From positions 4,526,001 through 4,590,000 of the forward strand of contig NZ_CP079946.1 of the NCBI RefSeq assembly GCF_019968905.1: DNA of 64,000 nucleotides, given 5' to 3'. Below, piece by piece: positions 5,812 to 14,639 of this stretch (positions are counted from its first letter, which is position 1; every line of letters begins with the position of its first letter). This DNA is from Corallococcus sp. EGB. GTDB lineage: Bacteria; Myxococcota; Myxococcia; Myxococcales; Myxococcaceae. The notes beneath the pieces are model-generated. The model worked only from the letters and a program-made list of their open reading frames with translations, searched no databases and was not told the DNA's origin. The position numbers and the translations under genes are program-made.

Positions 5812-8010
5812 TCAGGGGGTGGCGCAGCCTCCCGTGGCGGGCGGGCTGATCACATGGCCGACAGCCAAGGAGCAGGACTGGACACTGCGCAGGTGGATGT
5901 AGCCCGCAGCGCCGCCGCCACCTCCGCCCCCGCCCTCCGTGGAGAAGGCGTCCTTGGTTCCTTCAATGCCTTTGCCCGGGCCGGTTGTGCCCGCGCCTCC
6001 ATCTCCTCCGTCTCCTCCCGTGGTGGCTCCTCCCGTACCGCCAGCCGCGGGGCTCGCTGACTCCGTGCTGCCATCGCTCGCATTCCTTCCATCGTTGTTG
6101 GCGCTGCTGCCTCCCTCGCCACCGCCTCCACCATTGGCGGTGACGCGGGCTGCCGGGGTGAGCGTCAGTTGGAAGGCTTCGAGCACCACACGGCCGCCGC
6201 TACCACCGCCGCCGCCGCCCGCCCCCTTGTTGCCGGCACCCTTGCCGCCGTCACCACCCGTGCCGCTCGCGGAGATGGTCTTCGCCACGGTCAGGTTGCG
6301 CGCGACGGACAGTTGGAAGGCACCGCCACCCGCTCCGCCCTTGCCTCCCGTGGCTGAACCCGAACCTCCACCATTGCCACCCGGGCAGCCTCCCAGAAGG
6401 GGTTCGGCTCCGGCAGGCCGGACGATGCCCGCGACGCCAGGGCTCGCGCCGGTGCTGTTTCCCTTGCCGCCGTCCACTCCCGTGGTGCCATTGCCCGCGC
6501 CGCCACCGCCACCGCCCGTCTTTCCCCCGAAGGCGCCGTCGCGTCCCTGAGACGCACCGCAGGCCGCGTTGGGGTTCGCGATGCTGCCGGTGGCCAGGAT
6601 GGACTGGTCCACGTTCGCGTCTCCGTACACGGCCAGGATGACGGGAGAAGGACCCTTGAGGGTCAGGCTCCCCTTCAACTCCAGGGTCCGCACCGGAATG
6701 AGCAGGACCGGCGGATTGCCGCCCGACTGGGAAATCGACAAGACCTTCGGCGTGGATGCCATCGCGCCCGAAGGGGCCCAGGTCGAACTCGCGGTGTCGA
6801 ACGTCACGTTCCCGGTGGTCTTCAACTCACCAATGTCCGCGGCCGCGATGTCCTTCGGATCAAAGTTGTAGGGCCGGTAGGGGAACGGAGTGCAGGTGGC
6901 GTCCGCCTGGCACACGCCAGGGACTCCACTGGCGGTCGTGCACACCCCATTGAGGTCCAACTCGTAGTCGCACTCAGTGCTCGCAGTGCACTGCTGCTTG
7001 ACGCGATAGCACGGCGGCGGAGTGCAGGTCCCGGGCGTGGCCACGCAGTTCCCGGTCCCATCACAGTGGTCGTCCGTGGTGCACGTCCTCGCGTCCTGAC
7101 ACGAGGTGGTGGGCGGCAGCGGAGCGAAGACACATTTGCCAGTGGCCGGGATGCACGTCCCCACACTTGCCAGACACTGATCCGTCGAGTTGGTGCACGA
7201 GACCGCGATGCCTGTGCACTTCCCATCCGCTCCGCAAATGTCGCCTGCCGTGCACTCGTCGCGGTCATCACAGCTCTTGCCGACCATGGACCCCACGGCC
7301 TCGCAGCGCCCGGAGGTGGGGTTGCACTCCTGACGCGCGTCGCAGGCGCCCGTGGGCTGGGTGCACGTGGTCGTCTGCGCCGGTACGCACCTCGCCTCCA
7401 GGCCCACGCCCTCGCAGTGGTCCCCCGTCGTGCAGGCGTTGCCGTCGTCGCACGGGTTGCCCCCGCAGCCCTCCTCCTGGCAGCCCACCCGCTGGTTGCA
7501 GTTGAGGTCCTTGGTGGAGCCGCAGGACTCCACGGCGCCCGGATGCACGGCCGGGTTCGAGTCATCGCAGTCCGCGGGCTCGTCCCACATGGCGTCCGCG
7601 AGGTGGCCGTCGCCGTCCGCGTCCGTCGCCTTCAACGTCACGTCGAAGCTCGTGAACTTCTTCGCGACGATGGCAAGCGGCCCATCGCTCTCGTACTTCT
7701 CCACGAAGGCCCCGTCACAGCCGGCGGCCGTCGCGGCCGCGTACGACGACGCCGTCACGCTCAGCGCCGCGTCCCAGTCCGCCTTCCGGCGCACCGCGAC
7801 CCGGACCTCTTTCTTGTCGGCGTTCTTGAACTGACTGGAGAGGATGTCCGTGCGGTCCCCATGGCCGCTCGCGTCCTTCACCTCCACCCGCACGCACGCG
7901 GGCTGGAAGGAGCCGTACTTCACGGACACGCGGATGGCGCCCTCGTCGGGAGCCTTCTCCCCACAAGCGGCCAGCAACATCACACATCCCAACAGGCAGA
8001 GCCGAAACAT
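5812..8010 (-). CDS. Surface lipoprotein: metal-binding-motif, Cys-rich and Gly-rich regions
   Basis: A protein of 732 residues. The signal MFRLCLLGCVMLLAAC has its lipobox cysteine at 16. Residues ~130-170 hold the myxobacterial putative metal-binding motif (DADGDGHL, DCDDSNPAVHPGAVESC). Residues ~170-370 are a chain of Cys-rich repeats of the type C.DG..CT..D.C.......C. The C-terminal third is a glycine-rich beta-solenoid-like region (GGGGGGGAGNGTTGVDGG and similar) ending GYIHLRSV. Proteins of this make-up are common in myxobacteria and are presumed cell-surface or extracellular-matrix components; ligand and role are unknown. A TACAGT box 8 nt before the ATG suggests a leaderless transcript. 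Confidence 0.8.
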   Translation of the reverse strand: MFRLCLLGCVMLLAACGEKAPDEGAIRVSVKYGSFQPACVRVEVKDASGHGDRTDILSSQFKNADKKEVRVAVRRKADWDAALSVTASSYAAATAAGCDGAFVEKYESDGPLAIVAKKFTSFDVTLKATDADGDGHLADAMWDEPADCDDSNPAVHPGAVESCGSTKDLNCNQRVGCQEEGCGGNPCDDGNACTTGDHCEGVGLEARCVPAQTTTCTQPTGACDARQECNPTSGRCEAVGSMVGKSCDDRDECTAGDICGADGKCTGIAVSCTNSTDQCLASVGTCIPATGKCVFAPLPPTTSCQDARTCTTDDHCDGTGNCVATPGTCTPPPCYRVKQQCTASTECDYELDLNGVCTTASGVPGVCQADATCTPFPYRPYNFDPKDIAAADIGELKTTGNVTFDTASSTWAPSGAMASTPKVLSISQSGGNPPVLLIPVRTLELKGSLTLKGPSPVILAVYGDANVDQSILATGSIANPNAACGASQGRDGAFGGKTGGGGGGAGNGTTGVDGGKGNSTGASPGVAGIVRPAGAEPLLGGCPGGNGGGSGSATGGKGGAGGGAFQLSVARNLTVAKTISASGTGGDGGKGAGNKGAGGGGGGSGGRVVLEAFQLTLTPAARVTANGGGGGEGGSSANNDGRNASDGSTESASPAAGGTGGATTGGDGGDGGAGTTGPGKGIEGTKDAFSTEGGGGGGGGAAGYIHLRSVQSCSLAVGHVISPPATGGCATP

Positions 8011-8018
8011 GGCCCCGC

Positions 8019-8024
8019 ACTGTA
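8019..8024 (-). promoter_or_regulatory. TACAGT box 8 nt before the lipoprotein ATG
   Basis: On the minus strand TACAGT is followed by eight bases (GCGGGGCC) and then ATG at 8010. There is no Shine-Dalgarno. It is read as a -10 element for a leaderless or nearly leaderless message. Confidence 0.3.
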
Positions 8025-8051
8025 GCCAACACTGCGCGGGGCAGGGGAGCG

Positions 8052-8066
8052 GGGTCTTCGAGACCC
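8052..8066 (-). terminator. Small hairpin after mutS2
   Basis: GGGTCT-TCG-AGACCC forms a 6-bp perfect stem 22 bp past the mutS2 stop and 41 bp before the next gene on the same strand. It lacks a U run, so it may be a weak terminator or an mRNA 3'-end stabiliser. Confidence 0.3.
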
Positions 8067-8088
8067 TGGCCCCCTGTCACACACCGGC

Positions 8089-10503
8089 TCAGCCGCGCAG
8101 GGACACCACCGTCACGCCGTCTCCGCCCTCGTGGCTCTCGCCCGGGCGGAACATGCGGATGTACGGCGACGCGGCCAGATGGTCGCGGATGGCCTGCTTC
8201 AGCGCTCCGGTGCCGTGGCCGTGGATGATGAGCGCGGCCTCCTCACCCTTGCGCAGGCCCTGGTCCAGGAACGTCTCCAGCTCCGCCAGCGCGTCGTCGG
8301 CGCGCATGCCTCGCACGTCGCAGCGGAAGTTCGTGGCCTCCACCTGCGACGGCGCCGCGGAGGCCGCGCGCTTCAGGGCCGCTTCGCCCTTCTGACGCTC
8401 CGGGAACTTCGTCTGCTGCGGCTTGCGGCCACGCGAACCGGACAGCTCCGTCGTGGGCACCCGCATCTTCAGCGCGCCCCCCGCGGACACCACCGCCTGG
8501 CCGTCCGTCAGCTCCAGGATCTCCACGTCCCGGCCCAGGCCGGAGTGATGCACCCACGCGCCCACCTTGAGGTTCGCGGGCCCCGGGGCCTCCACCTGGA
8601 ACAGCTCCGCCTTCGCCGCCGCCGCGCGCTTCTGTGCCTCCTCCGCGCGCTGCTGCAACTGCAGCCGCGCCTCCGACAGCGCCTTCTCGTTCTGCTCCGC
8701 GCGCAGCTTCGCCAGCAGGTCGCGGACCTCCTGCGCGGCGTGCTCGCTGGCCGCGTGCACGTCCTCGTTGAACTGCATCATGCGGCCCTTGCGCTCGCGT
8801 TCGAAGGCGACCTTCTGCTTCTCCAGCTCCGCCCTGAGCGCCTCCGCCTCCTTCGCCGCGATGCGCGCCTTCTCCAGCTCCTCGCTGAGCTTGCGCCGCT
8901 CCTCTTCCGCCGCCGCCAGCGCCTTGCTGAGTGGGCCGCCCGCGTTGAGCGACAGCTCCCGCGCGCGCTCGCACACCGAAGCGGGCAGGCCCACGCGCGC
9001 CGCCACGTCGATGGCGGACGACTGACCGGACGCGCCCATCTGCAGCCGGAACGTGGGCGCCATCCGCTTCGCGTCGAAGCCCACGCGCGCGTTGAGGAAG
9101 CGCGGATCCATGTGCGCCAGCGCCTTGAGCTCCTCCAGGTGCGTCGTCACCAGGACGTACGCGCCCTTGCCCAGCAGCTCCTCCAGCACCGCGATGGCGA
9201 TGGCCGCGCCCTCGCGCGGATCCGTGTCCGAGGCGATCTCGTCGATGAGCACCAGCGAGTCCGTCGCCACCGCCGACAGGATGTCGCGCAGCAGGGTGAC
9301 GTGGCCGCTGAACGAGGACAGGCCCTGGCTCAGGTCCTGCGTGTCACCCACGGTCGAGTGCACGGAGCGGTACAGCGGCATCCGCGACCCTTCGCCCACC
9401 GGGATGGGCAGGCCCGCGCGCAGCATCAGCGCGCACAGCCCCACGCCCGTCAGCGTCACCGTCTTGCCGCCCGCGTTGGGGCCGGACACCACCAGCGCCC
9501 GGGCCGCTTCGGTGAGCGTCACATCGTTGGACACCACCTCCGTGCCCTTGAGCACCAGGCGCGGGTGGCGCAGCGAGCGCAGCTGCAACTCCTTCACGTC
9601 CACGAAGGTGGGCGTCGTGGCGTCCAGGTCCGAGGACAGGACGGCGATGGCCTCCACCTCGTCCAGCTCCGCCACCGCCTCCAGCCCCTCCAGGATGCGC
9701 GCGGACTCGCGGCCCACGAGCTTGCTCAGCTCCTGCAGGACCTTGAGCTCCTCCTCTGCGACCTCCGACTGCGCGATGGCCAGGTCGTTGCCCAGGCCCA
9801 CCATCGCCTGGGGCTCCATGAAGAGCGTCTGCCCCGTCTGGCTGGCGTTGTGGACGATGCCGTCCACCTCCGCGCGGTAGTTCGACACCACCGGCACCAC
9901 GTACCGCCCGTTGCGCAGCGTGTAGTAGTTCTCGCGCAGCTTGCTGGTGAACGTCAGGTCGTGGAGCATCTCGTCCAGGCGCGTCTTGATGCGCCGGTGC
10001 AGGCCGCGCGCCCTGTCCCTCGCTTCCTTCAGCTCGGGGCTCGCGCGGTCGGAGAGGGTTCCGTCCGGTTCGAAACATTGATCCAACCGGCGCGCCATGG
10101 CCTCCAGGAAGGGCAGGCGCTTGGAGATCTCCGCCAGGCGGGGGACGCGCTCCTTGCGCTCGTCCAGGGCCTCCCGGGTGCGCGCGAAGGCGAAGAGCAG
10201 CTGGGCCGCGTCGATGAGCTGGCGGGGCTCCAGCACGCCGCCCTTCTCCGCATGGCCTACGGCGTTGCGCAGGTCCGACACGCCGCCCAGCGGCAGGGAG
10301 AACTGCTGCTGGGAGAGGAAGCGGGCCTCGTCGACGAGCGCCAGCGCTTCGGTCACTTCGGCCTCGGTGTCCAGGAATGGACGGGCGAGCACCCGCTCCC
10401 TTCCCGGCTCGGTGCGGCAGCGCTGCGTCAGCGCGCGGAGCACTTCCGAGAAACCGAGGTCTTCCAATGTCCTTTGGGAAATCTGCACGGTCATGGGTTT
10501 CAT
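8089..10503 (-). CDS. mutS2: Endonuclease MutS2 with C-terminal Smr domain
   Basis: A protein of 804 residues, the normal length for the family. After the MutS core/clamp region it has the ABC-type ATPase: Walker A VVSGPNAGGKTVTLTG at about 337-352, Walker B LVLIDEIASDTDPREG near 415 and the downstream TTHLEELKALA. A charged coiled coil (about 505-640) leads to the Smr nuclease domain with DVRGMRADDALAELETFLDQ near 728 and LIIHGHGTGALK near 760. MutS2 lacks the mismatch-reading domain of MutS; in other bacteria it suppresses recombination or splits collided ribosomes. The ATG at 10503 is taken as start; a second ATG three codons later is equally possible. Divergent from the TPR gene at 10570. 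Confidence 0.96.
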   Translation of the reverse strand: MKPMTVQISQRTLEDLGFSEVLRALTQRCRTEPGRERVLARPFLDTEAEVTEALALVDEARFLSQQQFSLPLGGVSDLRNAVGHAEKGGVLEPRQLIDAAQLLFAFARTREALDERKERVPRLAEISKRLPFLEAMARRLDQCFEPDGTLSDRASPELKEARDRARGLHRRIKTRLDEMLHDLTFTSKLRENYYTLRNGRYVVPVVSNYRAEVDGIVHNASQTGQTLFMEPQAMVGLGNDLAIAQSEVAEEELKVLQELSKLVGRESARILEGLEAVAELDEVEAIAVLSSDLDATTPTFVDVKELQLRSLRHPRLVLKGTEVVSNDVTLTEAARALVVSGPNAGGKTVTLTGVGLCALMLRAGLPIPVGEGSRMPLYRSVHSTVGDTQDLSQGLSSFSGHVTLLRDILSAVATDSLVLIDEIASDTDPREGAAIAIAVLEELLGKGAYVLVTTHLEELKALAHMDPRFLNARVGFDAKRMAPTFRLQMGASGQSSAIDVAARVGLPASVCERARELSLNAGGPLSKALAAAEEERRKLSEELEKARIAAKEAEALRAELEKQKVAFERERKGRMMQFNEDVHAASEHAAQEVRDLLAKLRAEQNEKALSEARLQLQQRAEEAQKRAAAAKAELFQVEAPGPANLKVGAWVHHSGLGRDVEILELTDGQAVVSAGGALKMRVPTTELSGSRGRKPQQTKFPERQKGEAALKRAASAAPSQVEATNFRCDVRGMRADDALAELETFLDQGLRKGEEAALIIHGHGTGALKQAIRDHLAASPYIRMFRPGESHEGGDGVTVVSLRG

Positions 10504-10533
10504 GCGAGGCCGGGTGTCCGTCAAGGGGAAGTA

Positions 10534-10562
10534 TTGAGGTGGCCCACCGGGACCTGCTATCT
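10534..10562 (+). promoter_or_regulatory. Putative sigma-70 promoter, probably leaderless, for the TPR gene
   Basis: TTGAGG (10534-10539), a 17-bp spacer, then CTATCT (10557-10562) preceded by TG. The hexamer ends seven bases before the ATG at 10570, putting the expected transcription start at or next to the start codon. No Shine-Dalgarno is present. Confidence 0.4.
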
Positions 10563-10569
10563 GCCAACC

Positions 10570-11304
10570 ATGATGTGGGTTCTCGTGGCGGCGCTGCTTG
10601 CGGGCGCGTCCGACGCACCGGCCTCTCCGGGCCTGACGGCGCAAGCGACTCCGGCCTCCAGTCCGCTGGCGGACGCGCTGGCGTTGGAGACCACGGGCAA
10701 CGACGCGGGAGCCCTCGCCGCCTTGGAGCGGCTCATTGCCAACCAGCCCCGCTGGGAGTTGCCCCGCCTGGAGGCCGCGCGGCTGCTCCTCAAGGGAGGC
10801 AGCGACCCGGAGCTGGAGCGCGCCGGCGTCCACCTGGAGGCCGCGCAGCGCGAGGCCCCGGACAACCCCCGCGTGTACTTCCTCCAGGGCCAGCTCCAGG
10901 AGGAGAAGGGCGCCACCTTCGACGCCATCCGGGCCTACGAGAAGGCCGTCACCCTGCGCCCGTCGTACGACGACGCGCGCTTCCGGCTCGCGGGCCTCTG
11001 GGCGCAGGCGGGGGACTGGCTCAAGGCGGAGCTGCACTACCGCCCCCTGTCCAAGTCCCGCCCCGCGTGGGTGCAGGTGCGCATGCAGCTGGCGGCGGTG
11101 CTGGAGAAGCAGGGCCGCACGCTGGACGCGGAGCGGGAGTTCCTGGCCGCGCGCGACGCCCAGCCAGACAACCCGGGCGTCCTGAGGACGCTGGCGGCCT
11201 TCTATGAGCGGACGGACAGGCCCCAACTCGCCGCGAAGGTGCGCGCGCAGCTGACGGCGCCGCCGAAGCGCAACATGCGGGTGCTCAAACCTTCAAAGCG
11301 CTGA
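10570..11304 (+). CDS. TPR-repeat protein, probably exported
   Basis: A protein of 244 residues. The N-terminus MMWVLVAALLAGASDAPASP reads as a short secretion signal without a lipobox. The rest is helical tetratricopeptide repeats, with recognisable units LERAGVHLEAAQREAPDNPR, AYEKAVTLRPSYDDARFRLA and LAARDAQPDNPGVLRTLAAF. TPR proteins of this kind are scaffolds for protein contacts; nothing indicates the partner. The tail is basic (PPKRNMRVLKPSKR). Divergent from mutS2 with a 66-bp gap; the next gene on the strand starts 67 bp later. Confidence 0.82.
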   Translation: MMWVLVAALLAGASDAPASPGLTAQATPASSPLADALALETTGNDAGALAALERLIANQPRWELPRLEAARLLLKGGSDPELERAGVHLEAAQREAPDNPRVYFLQGQLQEEKGATFDAIRAYEKAVTLRPSYDDARFRLAGLWAQAGDWLKAELHYRPLSKSRPAWVQVRMQLAAVLEKQGRTLDAEREFLAARDAQPDNPGVLRTLAAFYERTDRPQLAAKVRAQLTAPPKRNMRVLKPSKR

Positions 11305-11371
11305 CAGCAGGCGGCGGAGCGCGCTCCGTGGCGATTGCTTCGCGCGACGCGCTGCATACACTGCCCCCGCT

Positions 11372-12706
11372 TTGAAGACCGCCAACCTCGCCATCGTCTT
11401 CACCGACATCAAGGGCTTCACCGAACGCACCAGTCGCCAGACGCTGGAGGAGAATCAGCAGCTCCTCCAGGTGCATGAGGCGTTGCTCGCGCCGCTGTTC
11501 AAGGCGTTCGGTGGGCGCATCATCAAGTCCATTGGCGACGCGTTCCTCGTCACCTTCGAGTCCCCCACGCAGGCGGTGCTGAGCGGCATCGCCATCCAGG
11601 ACCGGCTCTGGCATCACAACCGGCAGCTGTTGGAGGACGACCAGATCCACGTGCGCGTCGCGGTGAACGTGGGCGAGGTGCGGGTGGAGAACAACGACAT
11701 CTTCGGCGAGCCCGTGAACATCGCCGCTCGCGTGGAGGGCATCACCGAGGCGGACGAGGTCTACTTCACGGAGGCCGTCTACCTCTCCATGAACAAGGCG
11801 GAGGTGCCGTCGCAGGAGGTGGGCGCCTTCGAGTTGAAGGGCATCCCCGGGAAGATCCGCGTCTTCCGCGTGCCGCGCGCGCCCTACCGGGTGCTGGCGC
11901 CCACTCCGGACGCGGTGCTGCCCTCGCCGGAGGAGGCGGCCTCGATGCCGCCCTACGGCAACCTGGCCCTGTCGCGCGTGGATTCGAGCCTGGACATGGG
12001 CCAGCGCGCGGCGGCGGGCGCGGTGCTGGTGGGGCAGGGCGCGGTGGCCGTGGGCCAGCGCGCGGCGGCGGGCGCGGCGCTGGTGGGGCAGCGGGCCTCG
12101 GTGCTGGGCAAACAGGCACGCACCGCGACGGATGCGCTCTGGGCGCGCGTGTACGCGAGGCTGCCGCCCGCCATCACCTCGAAGGTGTCGTCCACCGTGG
12201 CCGGGTGGGGCGTGTGCGCGGTGCTGCTGGTGGGGGCGGTGCTGGGCGGAGGAATGCTCGTCAGCAGCGGCGGCCCCGCGATGCGGGCCATCCGCGACGT
12301 GGAGGGCGCCAGCGGCGCGGAGAAGGCGCAGCGGGTGAACGAGGCGAAGAGGCTCATCAAGCTCGAGGAGCCGGAGCAGCGCGGCTACCTCAGCGGGCGG
12401 CTGGAGGAGGCGCAGGGCAATCTGGGCGCCGCGGTGGTCTATTACGCGCAGGCGGTGCGCAAGGACGGCAACGACCGCGCGGAGTCCCGGCTCATCTCGC
12501 TGTTGAAGCACGAGCAGTGCGGCGTGCGCTCCAGCGCCGCGGAGGCCGTGGCCAACCTGCGGCTCGAGTCCGCTCGGGGCGCGCTGGAGACGCTGGCGGA
12601 CGACGGCGGCCCGAATGACGGAGCCGCTGGAGGCTTCCTCGGGCTGGGCACCTGTGACTCGAAGAAGGCCGCGCAGAGCGCGCTCAAGCGCCTGGCGGCG
12701 AACTGA
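11372..12706 (+). CDS. Class III adenylate/guanylate cyclase with transmembrane and HEAT/TPR-like C-terminus
   Basis: A protein of 444 residues. A catalytic class III cyclase domain occupies ~1-165: first metal Asp in IVFTDIKGFT (D12), second metal Asp and base-selecting Lys in IIKSIGDAFLVTF (K52, D56), and the catalytic VNIAARVEG. So the enzyme should be active. A linker with 18-residue Ala/Gly-rich repeats (~205-250) precedes a single transmembrane helix (AGWGVCAVLLVGAVLGGGML, ~275-295). About 145 helical residues follow with TPR/HEAT character (GAAVVYYAQAVRKDGND; VRSSAAEAVANLRLES). The TTG start is forced because the catalytic Asp is at residue 12; TTGCTT (11335) and TACACT (11357) may be its promoter. 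Confidence 0.85.
   Translation: MKTANLAIVFTDIKGFTERTSRQTLEENQQLLQVHEALLAPLFKAFGGRIIKSIGDAFLVTFESPTQAVLSGIAIQDRLWHHNRQLLEDDQIHVRVAVNVGEVRVENNDIFGEPVNIAARVEGITEADEVYFTEAVYLSMNKAEVPSQEVGAFELKGIPGKIRVFRVPRAPYRVLAPTPDAVLPSPEEAASMPPYGNLALSRVDSSLDMGQRAAAGAVLVGQGAVAVGQRAAAGAALVGQRASVLGKQARTATDALWARVYARLPPAITSKVSSTVAGWGVCAVLLVGAVLGGGMLVSSGGPAMRAIRDVEGASGAEKAQRVNEAKRLIKLEEPEQRGYLSGRLEEAQGNLGAAVVYYAQAVRKDGNDRAESRLISLLKHEQCGVRSSAAEAVANLRLESARGALETLADDGGPNDGAAGGFLGLGTCDSKKAAQSALKRLAAN
11997..12104 (+). repeat. Two tandem 54-bp in-frame repeats in the cyclase linker
   Basis: The block starting TGGGCCAGCGCGCGGCGGCG at 11997 recurs at 12051 with few changes, encoding GQRAAAGAVLVGQGAVAV and then GQRAAAGAALVGQRASVL. 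A third, diverged unit (GKQARTATDALWAR) follows. Eighteen residues equal five helical turns, so the region is probably a long helical spacer that can vary in length by slippage. Confidence 0.7.
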
Positions 12707-12756
12707 CCATTCCACGCCCGCGTGAGACCGGTGGCGACGGGACGAGGCGACTGAAC

Positions 12757-13947
12757 GTGACGAAGGTGAAGACGGGATTGGATGTGTGGGCCACGCAGGG
12801 CTTCACCGCGCTCAAGGGCAAGCGCGTGGGTGCCATCGTCAATCCCACGAGCGTGGACTCGCGCTTCCGCCACCTGGCGGACCTGCTGGCCGGTACGGAC
12901 GGCGTGACGCTGGCGGCGCTCTTCGGGCCGGAGCACGGCATCCGCGGCGAGGCCCAATACATGGTGGCCGTGGACGAGGCGCGCGACCGCAAGACGGGCG
13001 TCCCGGTGCACAGCCTCTACGGCTCCACCTTCGAGTCGCTTTCCCCTCGCCCGGAGTGGCTGAAGGGCCTGGACGCGCTGGTGTTCGACATCCAGGACGT
13101 GGGCGCCCGCTATTACACCTACGTCTACACCATGGCCCTGGCGATGAAGGTCGCGGCCCAGGCCCGCGTGCCCTTCTACGTGCTGGACCGGCCCAACCCG
13201 CTGAACGGGGTGACGCTGGAGGGCAACCTCGTGGGGGACAAGTTCCGCTCCTTCGTGGGGTTGTACGCGCTGCCCAACCGTCACGGCATGACGGCGGGGG
13301 AGCTGGCGCGCCTGTTCAACGCGCAGGAGGGCTTCGGCTGCGACCTCACGGTGGTGCCGTGCGAGGGCTGGACTCGCGACATGTACTGGAGCGACACGGG
13401 CCTGCCGTTCCTGCCGCCGTCGCCCAACATGCCCACCGCGGACACGGCGCTGGTGTACCCGGGCATGTGCCAGCTCGAGGGCACCAACGTGTCCGAGGGC
13501 CGCGGCACCTGCCGCCCCTTCGAGCAGTTCGGCGCGCCATGGGTGGACACGGATCAGCTGATGGCGCGGCTGGACCAGGAGCGGCTGCCGGGCGTGGCCT
13601 TCCGTCCGGTGGGCTTCACCCCCACGTTCGACAAGTACCAGGGCCAGTCGTGCAACGGGGCGTTCATCCACGTCACGGACCGGAACGCGTTCCAGCCGCT
13701 GCGCACGGGCATCGCCATCGTCCAGGCGCTGCATGACATCGGCCCGGGCCATTTCGACTGGCGGGCGGACGCGTACGAGTTCGTGGAGGACGTGCCCGCG
13801 TTCGACCTGCTGTGCGGCACCGACCAGGTGCGCCGCGGCATCGAGGAGGGGTGGAGCCTGGACCGGATGCTGGAGGGCTTCGAGCTGCAGACGGAGGCCT
13901 TCCGCAAGCACCGCGAGCCCGCTCTGCTGTACGCTGCGTCGCGGTGA
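12757..13947 (+). CDS. namZ: Exo-beta-N-acetylmuramidase NamZ-type (DUF1343) protein
   Basis: A protein of 396 residues across the full DUF1343 fold. Signatures: GKRVGAIVNPTSVDSRFRHL, LFGPEHGIRGEAQ, the aspartate-rich LDALVFDIQDVGARYYTY, YVLDRPNPLNGVTLEG, LPNRHGMTAGELARLFN, and LVYPGMCQLEGTNVSEGRGT. The family's founding member is a muramidase that removes MurNAc from muropeptides. No signal peptide is visible, which suggests cytoplasmic muropeptide recycling here. The GTG at 12757 is preceded by GAGG at good spacing. The next gene starts 7 bp after the stop, and nadD follows, so a three-gene operon is likely. Confidence 0.9.
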   Translation: MTKVKTGLDVWATQGFTALKGKRVGAIVNPTSVDSRFRHLADLLAGTDGVTLAALFGPEHGIRGEAQYMVAVDEARDRKTGVPVHSLYGSTFESLSPRPEWLKGLDALVFDIQDVGARYYTYVYTMALAMKVAAQARVPFYVLDRPNPLNGVTLEGNLVGDKFRSFVGLYALPNRHGMTAGELARLFNAQEGFGCDLTVVPCEGWTRDMYWSDTGLPFLPPSPNMPTADTALVYPGMCQLEGTNVSEGRGTCRPFEQFGAPWVDTDQLMARLDQERLPGVAFRPVGFTPTFDKYQGQSCNGAFIHVTDRNAFQPLRTGIAIVQALHDIGPGHFDWRADAYEFVEDVPAFDLLCGTDQVRRGIEEGWSLDRMLEGFELQTEAFRKHREPALLYAASR

Positions 13948-13954
13948 CCCCCAC

Positions 13955-14629
13955 GTGATTGGCGTCTTCTCGGATACGCACGGTGACCTGGACGCCTTCG
14001 ACGCGGCGTATGAACTGCTGCGGTCGAAGGGCGCCCGGCGCTTCCTCTTCACCGGCGCGCGCTACACGGACCTGGATGAGTGGGTGCTGTGGCGCCGCAA
14101 GAAGAGCCGGGGTGGGCGCGAGTACTCGGACGCGGACTTCCTGGCGGACGTGACGCAGTGGCTGGTGGCGCCCCAGGATGGCCTGACGCGCACGGCCGCT
14201 TCCCGCGAGGCCCCCGCGGACCTCGCCAACGAGGACGACCGGCGCCTGGTGATGGAGCGCTTCGTGCGCGTCCCGGAGCGCGACTCGCTGGCGTACCGGG
14301 ATCCGACCGTGGCCAACAAGGCCATGGACCTGGTGGGGGACACGCTCTGCTGCGTGGTGCATGACAAGAACGACCTGGTGCGCGACGACCTGCTCAACGC
14401 GCTGGTGTTCATCCACGGCAAGGAGCCGGAGCCCGCGGTGGTGCAGATCGGCCCGCGCTTCTTCGTGACGCCGGGCCGGCTGGTGGGGGCCGCGGAGCAG
14501 ACGTGCGGCCTCCTGGAGAAGGCGGAGCGCAACCTGAGCTTCTCCGCGTTCCGGTTGGATGGACACCTGGTGTTGCCGCCCCGGGTGCTGCAGGTCGATT
14601 CGTGCTCGACGAAGCTCACCGTCAAGTAA
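13955..14629 (+). CDS. Divergent metallophosphoesterase-like protein
   Basis: A protein of 224 residues from GTG. It opens with the first metallophosphoesterase motif, VIGVFSDTHGDLDAF. The usual second and third motifs (GD.VDRG, GNHD/E) are not recognisable, and the final GHTH motif is represented only by LVFIHGKEPEPAVVQ followed by FVTPGRLVGA. This is laid out like YfcE/MJ0936-type phosphodiesterases, but several metal ligands seem replaced, so activity is doubtful. It starts 7 bp after namZ and ends 10 bp before nadD, so it belongs to that operon. Substrate unknown. Confidence 0.65.
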   Translation: MIGVFSDTHGDLDAFDAAYELLRSKGARRFLFTGARYTDLDEWVLWRRKKSRGGREYSDADFLADVTQWLVAPQDGLTRTAASREAPADLANEDDRRLVMERFVRVPERDSLAYRDPTVANKAMDLVGDTLCCVVHDKNDLVRDDLLNALVFIHGKEPEPAVVQIGPRFFVTPGRLVGAAEQTCGLLEKAERNLSFSAFRLDGHLVLPPRVLQVDSCSTKLTVK

Positions 14630-14639
14630 GGGGCCCGCC

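Noticed and set aside
8131-10569. Very long plus-strand open frame opposite mutS2
   Set aside because: It is the mirror of mutS2 codon bias, with His/Arg/Leu/Gln-rich low-complexity translation and no ribosome site. Only its last part (from 10570) is a real gene.
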